A stretch of 64,000 bases of DNA from Pseudofrankia inefficax (GTDB taxonomy: Bacteria > Actinomycetota > Actinomycetes > Frankiales > Frankiaceae). Made by a program: the position numbers and the translations under genes. The stretch spans positions 3,658,001-3,722,000 of the forward strand of contig NC_014666.1 of the NCBI RefSeq assembly GCF_000166135.1, in the 5' to 3' direction. The notes beneath the pieces were generated by a model. The model did no database searches and was not told the origin of the DNA. It saw only the letters and a program-made list of their open reading frames with translations. Of the stretch, positions 42,723 through 51,594 are shown one piece after another; positions within the stretch are counted from its first letter, which is position 1; every line of letters starts with the position of its first letter.

Positions 42723-44192
42723 TCAGCCGAAGGCGGAATTCGATGTGGGCCTACTGTGCGTGTTGTCGGCAGGACGGCCGCCTTCCTCGTCGCTGGTGCT
42801 GTCGACCCGGTAGGTGCGACCGGTCGGGCTCGTCCAGGTGAAGACGCCAGGCTGGAGCTGGTCGAGGCGCCAGCCGTCTCGGCGATGCTTCGCGCGGTGG
42901 TGTCGTCTACAAAGGAGGCCAAGATTGTCCAGGGCGGTGCGGCCGCCATGCGTGTGAGCGACGGTGTGATCGAGGTCGGCGTGGGTTGCGGGCATACCGC
43001 AGCCGGGGAACACGCACCGAGTCTGTTGGTGACGCACGAGGCGAGCCAGTGCGGGGGTGGGCACTCGTCGGTGGCCGAGGTCTAGGACGGTTCCGGTTTC
43101 GGGATCGGTCAGGACGCGACGCCAGTGGGCATCGGCGGCCAGCGCGCGACCGACGCTCGCGGGAATGGGGCCGTATCCGACGAGCTCTGCGGGATTCTCG
43201 TCCAAACTGGCGAGGGTGCCGACGCAGGCGATGACCTGGAGTTCGACGGTGACATGTTCGCGCCGGTTACCCAGGAGCAGCGCGGCGAGAACGTCTGCGC
43301 GGCGCGCGTCGATCGAGCGGCTATCGCCGTCGGTACGGGCGTCGGTACGGGCGATCTGATTGATTCGATCGTAGATCGCTTGGGAGTCTTCGGCGCTGAG
43401 GACCGCTGTCAGACAGGCCATGCCGTCGTCGAGCGCATCGATGGCGACGCGGCGTTCGGTGTGGGCGCGGCGGCGGCGTTTGGCGGCGGCATCCGGGTCG
43501 AGCCGGGCGACAAGGCGGTGAATCTTGCGGCGCCACTGGGGTGGGGAGGCAAGCCTGCTGCCGGCGAGCATCGTCGCCTCGACGAAGGCGCGTTGCCGGG
43601 CCGTGAGGCAGACGGTGAGCCCGTGCAGCGCCGCGAGCCGGGTGTGGTCGAGCAGGCCCGCGGCCAGGTCGGCCAGCGCGACCGGAAGATCATGAGCGAT
43701 GTCCCAGGCGGTCGCCAGCCGGCTGGACATCGTGCGAGGTGACTGCCCGAGCTCCGCGGCCAGCTCGTCGGCGGCGACGGACGAGTACGGCTCGCCTGCC
43801 TCCCCTGCGGCGGGGTTCGGCGGGCGTTGGCGGGCGAGGTGGACGTGGGTGTGGACCGTCAGGCCTTCCAGCCTGGCGGTCAGCCGGGCAAGCCTGGCCG
43901 CGAGCGCCAACGTCTCCGACGCGTCACACCCCGCCAGCCCAGCCAGCACCTCGTCGAACACACCGTCCACCGACCCCAGCCTCCCGAGAAGGTTCTCGGT
44001 GGGCGGGCGATCCGACGAAAGGACGGCAGTGGCGAATGAAGAACCGGCAACGTCGCCGGCGGCGGGCCCGCGGCCAGCGGCGGGTCGGTTCTGCGTTGCC
44101 TGTGGCGACAGGCCAAAGAACGGCCGATCGAGGAGCTGGCAAACTGATTCCCCATGGGACGGCGGGTCGCGGCCGTCCGGCGTATCGAACAT
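42723..44192 (-). CDS. DUF222 / HNH endonuclease domain protein (13E12 type)
   Basis: A 489-residue protein. DUF222 helices span about residues 70-330; the HNH nuclease motif is at the end with CVFPGCGMPATHADLDHTVAH and LCRRHHRAKH. This is the family of the mycobacterial 13E12 repeat proteins, multi-copy in actinobacteria and often linked to mobile DNA. ATG at 44192 opens the frame. It converges on the luciferase-like gene with only 9 bases between stops. Nuclease activity is inferred from the motif. Confidence 0.9.
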   Translation of the reverse strand: MFDTPDGRDPPSHGESVCQLLDRPFFGLSPQATQNRPAAGRGPAAGDVAGSSFATAVLSSDRPPTENLLGRLGSVDGVFDEVLAGLAGCDASETLALAARLARLTARLEGLTVHTHVHLARQRPPNPAAGEAGEPYSSVAADELAAELGQSPRTMSSRLATAWDIAHDLPVALADLAAGLLDHTRLAALHGLTVCLTARQRAFVEATMLAGSRLASPPQWRRKIHRLVARLDPDAAAKRRRRAHTERRVAIDALDDGMACLTAVLSAEDSQAIYDRINQIARTDARTDGDSRSIDARRADVLAALLLGNRREHVTVELQVIACVGTLASLDENPAELVGYGPIPASVGRALAADAHWRRVLTDPETGTVLDLGHRRVPTPALARLVRHQQTRCVFPGCGMPATHADLDHTVAHTHGGRTALDNLGLLCRRHHRAKHRRDGWRLDQLQPGVFTWTSPTGRTYRVDSTSDEEGGRPADNTHSRPTSNSAFG

Positions 44193-44832
44193 GCGTCAAT
44201 GGTAGCTCGATATCGGGAAAGCGCAAGCGCCGGAAATTTCACTCCCTGATCATTGACGGAAATGCCGCGCATTCTCGTGGGCTGCTCATTTGACGGGTTT
44301 GGTTGCGGGTTCACGGGTCGCGGCGGTGTTCAGCAGATTGTGTTTTGAAAATCGACGTCGGGCCAGATCGCTGGGATGAGTGTGCTAACCGGCCGGTGCC
44401 AGCCTCTGGGTCGCAGCAAGGTTGCTGAGGGCGCCGGGGCTGATGTACAGCCCGGGTTTCGTGGGTGCGGAGGTGACACCTGGAGGCCAGGGAGGTTCCC
44501 GCGCCATCGTGATCGGCCAGCGGGGTCATGGCCCCGGGGAAGGATCCGGTTATCGATCAGCTGGCGACGGCGGCCGTCACCTGCCGCCGTCGGCGTCGGG
44601 CCACGGCCGCCTCGAAAGGCGTACCGCCAAGCCCCGTGCCGGGCTGTATCCCTGTGTGGAGGTGGTGTAGGTCAACCGCCGCGAAGGATCGTGCCGGGCT
44701 GCCTCGCCTGCGTGGGGGTGGTGCGGGTCGCCGCCCGCCGGCGGCGGGCCCGCTGACCGCCGCTCGCTCGCCCGCCGGGCGAGGTCGGGGCTGCCTCCCT
44801 GGTCACCCGTCTGCCACACGTCTGACCAGCCA
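44193..44832. other. Gene-poor stretch upstream of the transposase remnant
   Basis: About 640 bases with no gene I can support. It includes an AT-richer part near 44210-44290 and 44330-44360, probably the HNH promoter, and a loose duplication of GTGCCGGGCTG near 44635 and 44690. It may be decayed mobile DNA, as the next feature suggests. Confidence 0.35.
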
Positions 44833-45078
44833 TGTCCGCCACGGTCGCCCGAGCGCCGGTTGGCGGCGAACTGGCTGCGCCCGATCCACGACGTCACCTT
44901 CGGCGAGGACCTCGGCCAGGTTCCACCCGGCAGCGCACCCGCGGCCACGGCCAGGCTGCGTGGCCCGGCGGTCGCGGTCCTACGCCTGACCGGCATCACG
45001 AACACGGCCGCGGGGATCCACCAGCACGTCCGCCGCCCCGAACGCCGACCAGAAGTGATCATGAACCTCGCTTGCTAA
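44833..45078 (+). pseudogene. ISAs1-type transposase C-terminal remnant
   Basis: An open stretch in the frame of 44860-45078 reads NWLRPIHDVTFGEDLGQV, then AVAVLRLTGITNTAAGIHQH. This matches the C-terminal pattern of ISAs1-family DDE transposases (HWxIENxLHxVRDVTFxEDxSQVRTG, then LAISLLRLxGxTNIAAALRHH). The N-terminal three quarters, including most catalytic residues, are absent. It is a relic of a past insertion. Confidence 0.65.
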
Positions 45079-45190
45079 CTGACAACGTGACTGGGCCCCT
45101 GTCCACGACCGCCGGCGTCACGCTGGCAGCGTGTGGCCAACCCGCATCCTGATCGAGGCACGGCTTTGTCCTGCGACAAGACTTCGCCTG

Positions 45191-45196
45191 TAGGAT
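45191..45196 (+). promoter_or_regulatory. -10 box TAGGAT of the PRPP synthetase gene
   Basis: TAGGAT fits TANNNT; TTGTCC lies about 19 bases upstream as a weak -35. A start site near 45203 would leave the ATG at 45195 outside the message and favours the GTG at 45237 as translation start. Confidence 0.4.
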
Positions 45197-45236
45197 GGGG
45201 ACGTCCGTTTCATCCGCACTAACGTCGGGTCGGTTT

Positions 45237-46175
45237 GTGCGAGAGATTGTCGTCTTCAGTGGAAGCGCCCATCGGCGACTAGCCGAGGAGGTGTGCCAGC
45301 ACCTCGAGACGCCATTGTCGCCGGTTCGCATCGAGCGCTTCGCGAACGACTGCCTGGAAGTGCAGCTGCAGGCGAACTGCCGCGAACGGGACATCTTCAT
45401 CATCCAGCCGCTCGTGAGGCCGGTCCAGGAGAACCTCGTCGAACTGCTGCTCATGCTGGACGCGGCCAAGGGCGCATCGGCGTTGCGGACCACGGTCGTC
45501 ATGCCGCATTATTCGTACGCGCGGTCGGACAAGAAAGACGCACCACGGATCTCTATCGGAGGACGGCTGGTCGCCGACCTGATGGCCACCGCCGGGGCCA
45601 ACCGGATCCTCGCCATGACCCTGCACGCACCGCAGGTACACGGCTTCTTCAGCGTCCCGGTCGACCACCTGCACGCGCTACGCGAACTGGCCCAGCACTT
45701 TCGTCAGTACGACCTGTCGAACACCACGGTGGTCTCGCCCGACCTCGGCAACGCCAAGGAGGCCGCGCATTTCGCCCGCCGACTGGGTGTTCAGGTCGCG
45801 GCCGGTGCCAAGCAGCGGTTCGCCGACGACCGGGTCGCCATCAGCGCGGTCATCGGTGACGTCGCCGACCGCGACATCATCATTCTCGACGACGAGATCG
45901 CCAAGGGCAGTACGGTTCTCGAGCTCCTGAACAGGCTCCGTGACATCGGCGTCCGGTCGATCCGCGTTGCCTGCACCCATGGGCTGTTCGCGAGCGGCGC
46001 CCTCAAACGCATCGGCGACCAGCCCGACGTCCTCGAGATCGTCTGCACCAACACCGTTCCCATCCCGGCCGAGGAACACATCCCCAAACTGAAGGTCCTG
46101 TCCGTCGCGCCCGCGCTGGCCGAGGCCATGCGCCGCATCCACAACGGCGAATCGGTCAGCGCCCTGTTCGACTGA
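45237..46175 (+). CDS. prs: Ribose-phosphate pyrophosphokinase (atypical)
   Basis: A 312-residue PRPP synthetase-like protein from GTG at 45237 (VREIVVFSGSAHRRLAEEV). ATG at 45195 is the alternative, disfavoured by a -10 box on top of it. HYSYARSDKKDAPRISIGGRL is the ATP/flexible-loop segment and DDEIAKGSTVLELL the ribose-phosphate loop. That loop is normally DDxIDTGGT, so it is unusual. FANDCLEVQLQ likewise replaces the usual FSDGE region. It is probably a secondary paralogue, and the substrate may differ. Confidence 0.82.
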   Translation: MREIVVFSGSAHRRLAEEVCQHLETPLSPVRIERFANDCLEVQLQANCRERDIFIIQPLVRPVQENLVELLLMLDAAKGASALRTTVVMPHYSYARSDKKDAPRISIGGRLVADLMATAGANRILAMTLHAPQVHGFFSVPVDHLHALRELAQHFRQYDLSNTTVVSPDLGNAKEAAHFARRLGVQVAAGAKQRFADDRVAISAVIGDVADRDIIILDDEIAKGSTVLELLNRLRDIGVRSIRVACTHGLFASGALKRIGDQPDVLEIVCTNTVPIPAEEHIPKLKVLSVAPALAEAMRRIHNGESVSALFD

Positions 46176-46621
46176 GCGGCGATGACCGGGTCGCCCGCCC
46201 GCTCTCGGCCTGGCGCTGTCCACGGGCCCGGGGCCTTCGATTCGACGCGTGCGGACACTGGCCGACGTTCCATTGATGGCTGGCCAGGGTGGCCAGGGCT
46301 CGAGGGAGAGCCCTTGGCGTGTCTTCGACCGATTCCAAGTCCGGGTCCGGCCTGATGCCCAGGTCACCGCGACGTACGGAGTCCCTGCGACCGCGCGCCG
46401 AAGTCTCCGACGATCGCGTGACTTGGCCTGTCCTCGGGGAGCAGCCCGAGAGCCCGTTGGAGATCATCAGCTCGGAGCGCTGGACACCTCGCCAATGCGG
46501 AACCACCGGCCGCCGCGACAAGCCGGGCCGAGGTCCCGCTCGCGGCGGAGGAGAGGATGCTCCTGCCCGAGGCTCGTCGCACGGGTTAGTGCCTGCGCCC
46601 GGCGGATACCGGCTATTCTCC
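46176..46621. other. Gene-free stretch before the AT-richer membrane gene
   Basis: About 445 bases. I see no conserved gene, strong hairpin or repeat. Base composition drops in GC towards 46600, where the next gene begins. Confidence 0.35.
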
Positions 46622-47047
46622 ATGGGTACAATCGCGAGACAGGGGCGCGGCATGCTCGGCGCAATCGCTTTGGTGGTCTCGATACTCTCGGCGTTGACGG
46701 CCTATAGTATTGGTCGCCGCTCCGTGGATCGGACCGCCCATCAGACCTTATCTGAACTGGCGCTACGGCTGAGCGAGGCGTTCCTCGAATACCCTGAACT
46801 GCGCCCTTACTTTTATGACCGAAAAGAGTTGTCTTCTGATGATGCCAGCGCGAATCGTGTGCTCGCCATGGCGGAGATGATGCTGGACGCCTGCGAGTGG
46901 GTTTTGCAGGGACGTTATAAGTTGAGTAAATATGATCGCGCGGGCTGGGAAAGCTATGCAAGGCACATGCTCGAAAACAGTCCCGTCATGCGCGCCAACC
47001 TGGCGGAGCATTCCGACTGGCACCCATTGGTCTCCGGGCTCCTGTGA
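46622..47047 (+). CDS. Small membrane-anchored protein, hypothetical
   Basis: A 141-residue protein. One membrane helix near residues 11-30 (MLGAIALVVSILSALTAYSI) is followed by an Arg-bearing stretch and a mostly helical acidic domain with MLDACEWVLQGRYKLSKYDRAGW. The codon use is visibly more AT-rich than its neighbours (AGTATT, TTTTATGAC, TTATAAG), a sign of recent transfer. ATG at 46622 was chosen because it starts the hydrophobic segment; no strong RBS decides it. Function unknown. Confidence 0.65.
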   Translation: MGTIARQGRGMLGAIALVVSILSALTAYSIGRRSVDRTAHQTLSELALRLSEAFLEYPELRPYFYDRKELSSDDASANRVLAMAEMMLDACEWVLQGRYKLSKYDRAGWESYARHMLENSPVMRANLAEHSDWHPLVSGLL

Positions 47048-47086
47048 GAGAACATCGCGGCCGGTCGGGGCCCACCAGCGCAGGGC

Positions 47087-47944
47087 CTACTCGTCCGCGG
47101 CGAACTGTTCGGAGCCGATGACCCGGAGGAGCTCCAGGTGGTCGAGGTCGGCGGCGCCGGGCGGGGCGGTGTAGATGAGAAGGCGCTGGTCCTCGCTCGG
47201 GGTCAGCAGGATCTCGCGGTCGAGCACGATCGGCCCGATGGTCGGGTGGAGCACCCGCATCCGGCTGTGCCGGGGGACGGCCACCTCGTGCAGCTGCCAG
47301 AGCGCGACGAACTCCGCGCTCGTCGCGCTGAGCCTGGCGACCAGCGCGGTGGAATCGGCGTCGTACCGGCGGCGCGCGACCGCCGCGCGCAGGTCCGCGA
47401 CCAGGCGGTGGCCCTGGTCGTCCTGCTCGTCGGCCGGGTAGGCGTGCCGCACCGCGGGGTCGTTGAACCACTGCCACACGATGTTGTGGTCCTGCGTGCA
47501 GTCGTGCCGGCGCAGCGAGCAGGGCCCGCCGAACAGGGCGAAGGCCATGGCGTTCTGCGCGAGGATGTCGCCGAGGTCTGTGAGGATCTGGGCCGGCGTC
47601 GCGGTCAGCTGGTCGAGCAGGTGCAGCAGGCCGGGGCGGACGTGGTTGCCGGCCAGACGCCCGGCCGGTGGCCGGTGGCCAGCCAGGACGTACAGATGGG
47701 CCCGTTCGTCCTCGGTCAGCCGCAGCGCCCGGGCCAGCGCGGTGAGCACCTGCGTCGACGGCTGGGGGCTGCGCCGCTGCTCCAGGCGCATCAGGTAGTC
47801 GGCGGAGATGCCGGCGAGCTGGGAGACCTCCTCGCGGCGAAGCCCCGGGGTGCGCCGGCGCGGTCCCCCCGGCAGCCCGACCTCGTGCGGGCGCAGCCGC
47901 TCGCGCGATCGGCGCAGGAAGTCGGCCAGCTCGGGACGGTCCAT
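47087..47944 (-). CDS. XRE-family regulator with MmyB-like C-terminal domain
   Basis: A 285-residue regulator. HTH near residues 5-70 with LRREEVSQLAGISADYLMRLEQRR; then the MmyB-like domain (LGDILAQNAMAFALFG, HNIVWQWFND, ending LLIYTAPPGAADLDHLELL). It is divergent from the quinone oxidoreductase gene at 48118; the gap holds GGATCG-based repeats. This is a common actinobacterial pair in which the XRE protein represses the oxidoreductase. Confidence 0.9.
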   Translation of the reverse strand: MDRPELADFLRRSRERLRPHEVGLPGGPRRRTPGLRREEVSQLAGISADYLMRLEQRRSPQPSTQVLTALARALRLTEDERAHLYVLAGHRPPAGRLAGNHVRPGLLHLLDQLTATPAQILTDLGDILAQNAMAFALFGGPCSLRRHDCTQDHNIVWQWFNDPAVRHAYPADEQDDQGHRLVADLRAAVARRRYDADSTALVARLSATSAEFVALWQLHEVAVPRHSRMRVLHPTIGPIVLDREILLTPSEDQRLLIYTAPPGAADLDHLELLRVIGSEQFAADE

Positions 47945-47948
47945 GACA

Positions 47949-47994
47949 CCAAGGATCGCGCCGCCGGCGGTGGCCAGCCAAGGATCGCCGATCC
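47949..47994. promoter_or_regulatory. GGATCG operator candidate in the XRE/oxidoreductase gap
   Basis: CCAAGGATCG occurs at 47949-47958 and again at 47978-47987. The second copy continues into GGATCGCCGATCC (47982-47994), a perfect 6+1+6 palindrome. Position next to the XRE start suits autoregulation. Confidence 0.5.
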
Positions 47995-48063
47995 TAGGGA
48001 AAGCCGTCCGCTGCCCGCCTCCGCCGCGCGATGCCAGCGTGGGCCGTGCCCAGCAACGACAGG

Positions 48064-48101
48064 TTCGGAAACGGCACAGTCGTTCGGAAACGGCAGAGTC
48101 G
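48064..48101 (+). repeat. 19-bp direct repeat before the oxidoreductase gene
   Basis: TTCGGAAACGGCACAGTCG (48064-48082) is repeated with one change (CAGAG) at 48083-48101. It ends 16 bases before the ATG. A regulator site or a simple duplication; the tandem lies where a promoter is expected. Confidence 0.7.
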
Positions 48102-48117
48102 GAAGAGGTGCGGTGCC

Positions 48118-49035
48118 ATGCAGGCGGTGCGGTTCAACGAGTACGGCGACGTCGAGGTGCTCGAGGTCGTCGAGGTGCCCCGGCCGATCCCCGGGGCCGG
48201 CCAGGTCCTGGTCGAGGTGAAGGCGGCGGGCATCAACCCGGGCGAGGCGGCGATTCGGACGGGCGCCTTCGCGCAGCGCTGGCCCGCGACGTTCCCCTCG
48301 GGTCAGGGCAGCGACCTCGCCGGCATCGTGACGGAGGTCGGCCCGGGGGTCACGCAGGTTGTGCCCGGCGACGAGGTGATCGGGTTCACCGACCACCGGG
48401 CCAGCCAGGCCCAGTTCGTCCTCGTCGAGGAAGGCAACCTCACCCGCCGCCCGTCGGGTGTTTCCTGGGAGGTGGCCGGTTCGCTCTTCGTGGCCGGCAC
48501 GACGGCGTACGCGGCCGTTCGCGCCGTTTCGTTGGTGCCCGGCGACACCGTCGTGGTGTCGGGCGCGGCGGGCGGGGTCGGCTCCATCGCCGTGCAGCTC
48601 GCCACCGCCGCGGGTGCGCGGGTCATCGGCCTGGCCAGTCCGGCGAACCACGGTTGGCTCGCCGACCATGGCGTGATCCCCGTCGTGTACGGCGACGGGG
48701 TCGCCGACCGGATCCGGGACGCCTCGGGCGGACGGGTCGACGCCTTCATCGACACCTTCGGCGGTGGCTACGTCGAGCTCGCGGTCGACCTCGGGATTCG
48801 CCCGGACCGGATCGACACGGTCATCGACCCCGTGGCTGCGGAGAAGTACGGCGCCAGGACCGACGGCAACGCCGTCGCCGCGACCGCCGAGGTGGTCGCG
48901 GAGCTGGCCGCGCTGGTCGACAAGGGCGCGCTTGAGGTCCCGATCGCGAAGACCTACCCCCTGGCCGAGGTACGCGACGCCTACCGCGAGCTGGCCCACC
49001 GCCACACCCGCGGCAAGATCGTGCTGATCCCCTGA
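48118..49035 (+). CDS. NADP-dependent quinone oxidoreductase (zinc-free MDR family)
   Basis: A 305-residue medium-chain dehydrogenase/reductase. The GroES-like part has AAGINPGEAAIRTG, the nucleotide-binding part has VVVSGAAGGVGSIAVQLA. Zinc-ligand cysteines are lacking, as in quinone oxidoreductases (QOR/zeta-crystallin type). ATG at 48118 has AGAGG 7 bases upstream. Divergent XRE regulator suggests inducible use, perhaps against quinones or enals (inference). Confidence 0.9.
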   Translation: MQAVRFNEYGDVEVLEVVEVPRPIPGAGQVLVEVKAAGINPGEAAIRTGAFAQRWPATFPSGQGSDLAGIVTEVGPGVTQVVPGDEVIGFTDHRASQAQFVLVEEGNLTRRPSGVSWEVAGSLFVAGTTAYAAVRAVSLVPGDTVVVSGAAGGVGSIAVQLATAAGARVIGLASPANHGWLADHGVIPVVYGDGVADRIRDASGGRVDAFIDTFGGGYVELAVDLGIRPDRIDTVIDPVAAEKYGARTDGNAVAATAEVVAELAALVDKGALEVPIAKTYPLAEVRDAYRELAHRHTRGKIVLIP

Positions 49036-49141
49036 CCGGGCACCGGGCCCGCGACAGGTCCCGTGGCCTCGCGGGCGGAGCGCGTCAGACGGCGGACGGC
49101 GGCGCGACGGCGGCAGCCGCGCCAGTCCGGCAGAGTCCCAT

Positions 49142-49214
49142 GATCGCCGTTTCGGCCCTCCCGTGGTCGTTCCCGGCGCCATTTGGCGACCACCAGAGGG
49201 CCGAAACAACGATC
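49142..49214. repeat. 73-bp palindromic element, copy B
   Basis: It begins GATCGCCGTTTCGGCCCT and ends GAGGGCCGAAACAACGATC. Complementarity extends 4 bases beyond each end (CCAT, ATGG). Length equals copies A and C exactly. Confidence 0.85.
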
Positions 49215-49217
49215 ATG

Positions 49218-49312
49218 GACGCACTGGAACTGCCAGGGCCGCGGTCGGGACGTACTGGAACTGCCAGGGCCGTGATCATGGACGCGCTGGGACTGCCGGA
49301 GCCGCGGTCCGG
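49218..49312. repeat. 31-32 bp direct repeat, three units
   Basis: Units start at 49218, 49249 and 49281, built on GACGCACTGGAACTGCCAGG followed by GCCGCGGTC. The second ends in GATCATG, the same word that ends the palindrome next to it, as if they grew from the palindrome edge. Confidence 0.7.
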
Positions 49313-49363
49313 GGTGCCCTGGAGTGGCACCCGGACCGGCGGCGCGGCTGTGGGAAGAACTGG

Positions 49364-50884
49364 TCAGACGGGGGCCTCGACGGTGAGCTTCGGGTCGTGG
49401 GCCGGTGGGAGGTTGTCGCGCAGGTCGGTGACGAGGTCGTCGCGCAGCGACCGGGTGGCGGGGTCGTCCCAACGGTTGTGCCACTGCAGCGGGTCCTCGG
49501 CCAGGTTGTACAGCTCGCCCTCGGTCCCGTCATAGCCGCCGCCGGGCTCGTACGCGGTGACGAGCCAGCCGTCCCGGAACATCGAGCGCAGATGCAGATC
49601 CTCGGTGGGGAACTGGCTGTCCCACTCGGTGATGACGCGTTCCCGGCCGGTCCCGTCGGTCTTCGGCAGCGCCCTGCCCTGCACCCACTCGGGGACCGGG
49701 AGCCCCGCGATCTCGCAGAACGTCGGGGCGAGGTCGAGCTGGCCGACCGGGTCCTCGACGACGGTCGGGGTGACCCCGGCCGACGGCGCCGGCCGCCACA
49801 CCAGGGGCAGCCGCATCAGCGCGTCGCAGTGGTACGGGCCCTTGAACAGCAGGCCGAAGTCGCCCTGCAGCTCGCCGTGGTCGGTGGTGAACAGGACGTC
49901 GGTGTCGTTCGTCCAGCCGCGCTCGTCGATCCGGCGCAGCACCCGGCCGACGGCCTCGTCGATGAGCTCGTTCTCGACGTGGGTGAAGGCGTTGACCTCG
50001 CGGACCTGGTCGTGGGTCATCAGGGCCGGGACGAACTCGGTGGGACCACCCTCCAGGTTCGGGTGCGAGCCGTCGTAGAAGGCCAGCCAGTGCGCGGGCT
50101 TGCCTTCGAGGATCTTCCGGGTGGCCTCGGGGGAGCCCGGATGCCCGGCGGGCAGGTCGAGGTCGCGCCAGTTGACCCGGCCCAGCTCCGAGGCGGGCGG
50201 GTCCCAGGGGTGGTGCGGGTCGGGGAAGCTGATCCAGCAGAACCAGTCCTCGTCGGCGTCGAGGCTGTCGAGCCAGGCGATCGCGCGCTCGGCCACCCAG
50301 TCGGTGTGGTACAGCTCGCGCGGCACCGGATTGACCTTCACCTGGGGCGCTCCGGTGTCACCGCCGCCGGCCGCGTTGAGGCCGCCGTTGGCGAAGAGCT
50401 GGTAGAAGTCCTGGGCGTGGTTGCCGGGATGCTCGTGGATCATCTTCCCGTAGTGCCACAGGGGGAGAGGCCCATGCATCGCGAGCTCCAGGTGCTCGAA
50501 GCCGCGGTGCGGGCCGGTCGAGCCGTCCCGGGCCAGCCGGTTCTCCGGCCAGCGGCCCTCCAGGTCGAAGCCGGGCTCGAAGTGCGCCTTGCCCAGCAGG
50601 GCCGTGCGGTACCCGTTCGCGTTCAGGTACGCCGCGATGCTGGGCGCGTCGGCCGGTAGCGGGACACCGTTGGCGTAGACGCCGTGGGTGCGCACGTACT
50701 GGCCGGTGATCATCGTGCTGCGGGCCGGCATGCAGACGACGTTCTGGTTCATCGCGCGGCGGTAGTTGAGTCCGGCGGCGGCCAGCCCGTCGACGACGGG
50801 CGTGCGGGCGACGGTGCCGCCGTTGCAGCCCAGCGCGTCGTAGCGCTGCTGGTCGGTGGTTATGAAGAGGATCTTGCGTCCCAT
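49364..50884 (-). CDS. Type I sulfatase (formylglycine-dependent)
   Basis: A 506-residue arylsulfatase/alkaline phosphatase-fold enzyme. The sulfatase signature CMPARSTMITG places the Cys that becomes formylglycine at residue 51; metal ligands are near LFITTDQQR and in TTDHGELQGD. No signal peptide is seen, so it is cytoplasmic. It would release sulfate from a sulfate ester brought in by the cell. It follows a TetR gene by a base or two and is likely under its control. A phosphonate monoester hydrolase is the alternative. Confidence 0.9.
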   Translation of the reverse strand: MGRKILFITTDQQRYDALGCNGGTVARTPVVDGLAAAGLNYRRAMNQNVVCMPARSTMITGQYVRTHGVYANGVPLPADAPSIAAYLNANGYRTALLGKAHFEPGFDLEGRWPENRLARDGSTGPHRGFEHLELAMHGPLPLWHYGKMIHEHPGNHAQDFYQLFANGGLNAAGGGDTGAPQVKVNPVPRELYHTDWVAERAIAWLDSLDADEDWFCWISFPDPHHPWDPPASELGRVNWRDLDLPAGHPGSPEATRKILEGKPAHWLAFYDGSHPNLEGGPTEFVPALMTHDQVREVNAFTHVENELIDEAVGRVLRRIDERGWTNDTDVLFTTDHGELQGDFGLLFKGPYHCDALMRLPLVWRPAPSAGVTPTVVEDPVGQLDLAPTFCEIAGLPVPEWVQGRALPKTDGTGRERVITEWDSQFPTEDLHLRSMFRDGWLVTAYEPGGGYDGTEGELYNLAEDPLQWHNRWDDPATRSLRDDLVTDLRDNLPPAHDPKLTVEAPV

Positions 50885-50885
50885 G

Positions 50886-51587
50886 TCAGTGTTCCTTCGA
50901 CGCTGGTGCCCGGCTCACGCGTGACCCGGACGGCAGGGTGCTGGACTGCTCGGTACTGGACGGCGGGGCGCCGGGCGGCAGGGTGCTGGACGGCGGGGCG
51001 TTGGACGGCGCGGTGCCGGATGCCCGGGTCAGGAGTGGCTCGATCAGGGCCGTCAGGGCGGCGCGGGCCGCGTCGACCGGCAGGTCGCGGCGCAGCAGGT
51101 CCCACATCTCCCAGCTGGCGGCGGTCTCGATGCCCGCGGCGCCAGGCTGGCCGACGGCGGAGAGCTCAGGGTTCAGCGCGCGGCGTAGGTGCCGGCGCAG
51201 CACCCCCCGGCTGTCGTCGAGAAGCTCGGCGAGTAACGGCGAGCTCGACTCGAGGCGCACCGCGACCCGGCGGACAGCGCTGATCTGTTCGAAGAGCTCG
51301 GCGCGCTGCCCGAGGGCGGCGGCGAGCCGCTCGGCGAGCGAGCGGCCCGGTTCCGGCGGCGTCAGCAGCGACCGCCACAGGTCGGCCCGCGACCGCGCCG
51401 CCTCGGCCAGCAGGGCCTCCAGGCTGGGGAAGTGGTGGAACACCGAGCGGGGCGCGAGCCCGGCCCGCTGCGCGATCTCGTGGGCGGTCGGAAGCGCTCC
51501 CCGCTCCGCGACCAGCGTGAGCGTCGCGTCCACGATCGCCTTCCGGTTGCGCGCCCCCCGCGCGTTGCGACCGTCCATGTCGGCCAT
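50886..51587 (-). CDS. TetR-family regulator (sulfatase operon)
   Basis: A 233-residue regulator. HTH near residues 10-55: AIVDATLTLVAERGALPTAHEIAQRAGLAPRSVFHHF. The C-terminal 40 residues are a Ser/Pro-rich tail (APPSSTLPPG type) of low complexity. ATG at 51587 was chosen since the conserved part begins just after and a 25-bp palindrome lies 7 bases upstream. Its stop is next to the sulfatase start, so it is the first gene of that operon and probably represses it. Confidence 0.87.
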   Translation of the reverse strand: MADMDGRNARGARNRKAIVDATLTLVAERGALPTAHEIAQRAGLAPRSVFHHFPSLEALLAEAARSRADLWRSLLTPPEPGRSLAERLAAALGQRAELFEQISAVRRVAVRLESSSPLLAELLDDSRGVLRRHLRRALNPELSAVGQPGAAGIETAASWEMWDLLRRDLPVDAARAALTALIEPLLTRASGTAPSNAPPSSTLPPGAPPSSTEQSSTLPSGSRVSRAPASKEH

Positions 51588-51594
51588 CCTGAAC

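Larger units (their letters stand above)
49036..49363. other. Convergent gap with palindrome and direct repeats
   Basis: Between the stops of the quinone oxidoreductase and sulfatase genes. It holds the 73-bp palindrome (copy B) and then three 31-32 bp direct repeats. No gene. Confidence 0.6.

Noticed and set aside
44376..44756. 126-codon + strand frame in the gap before the transposase relic
   Set aside because: Arg-rich, overlapping alternative frames of equal quality, no conserved words.
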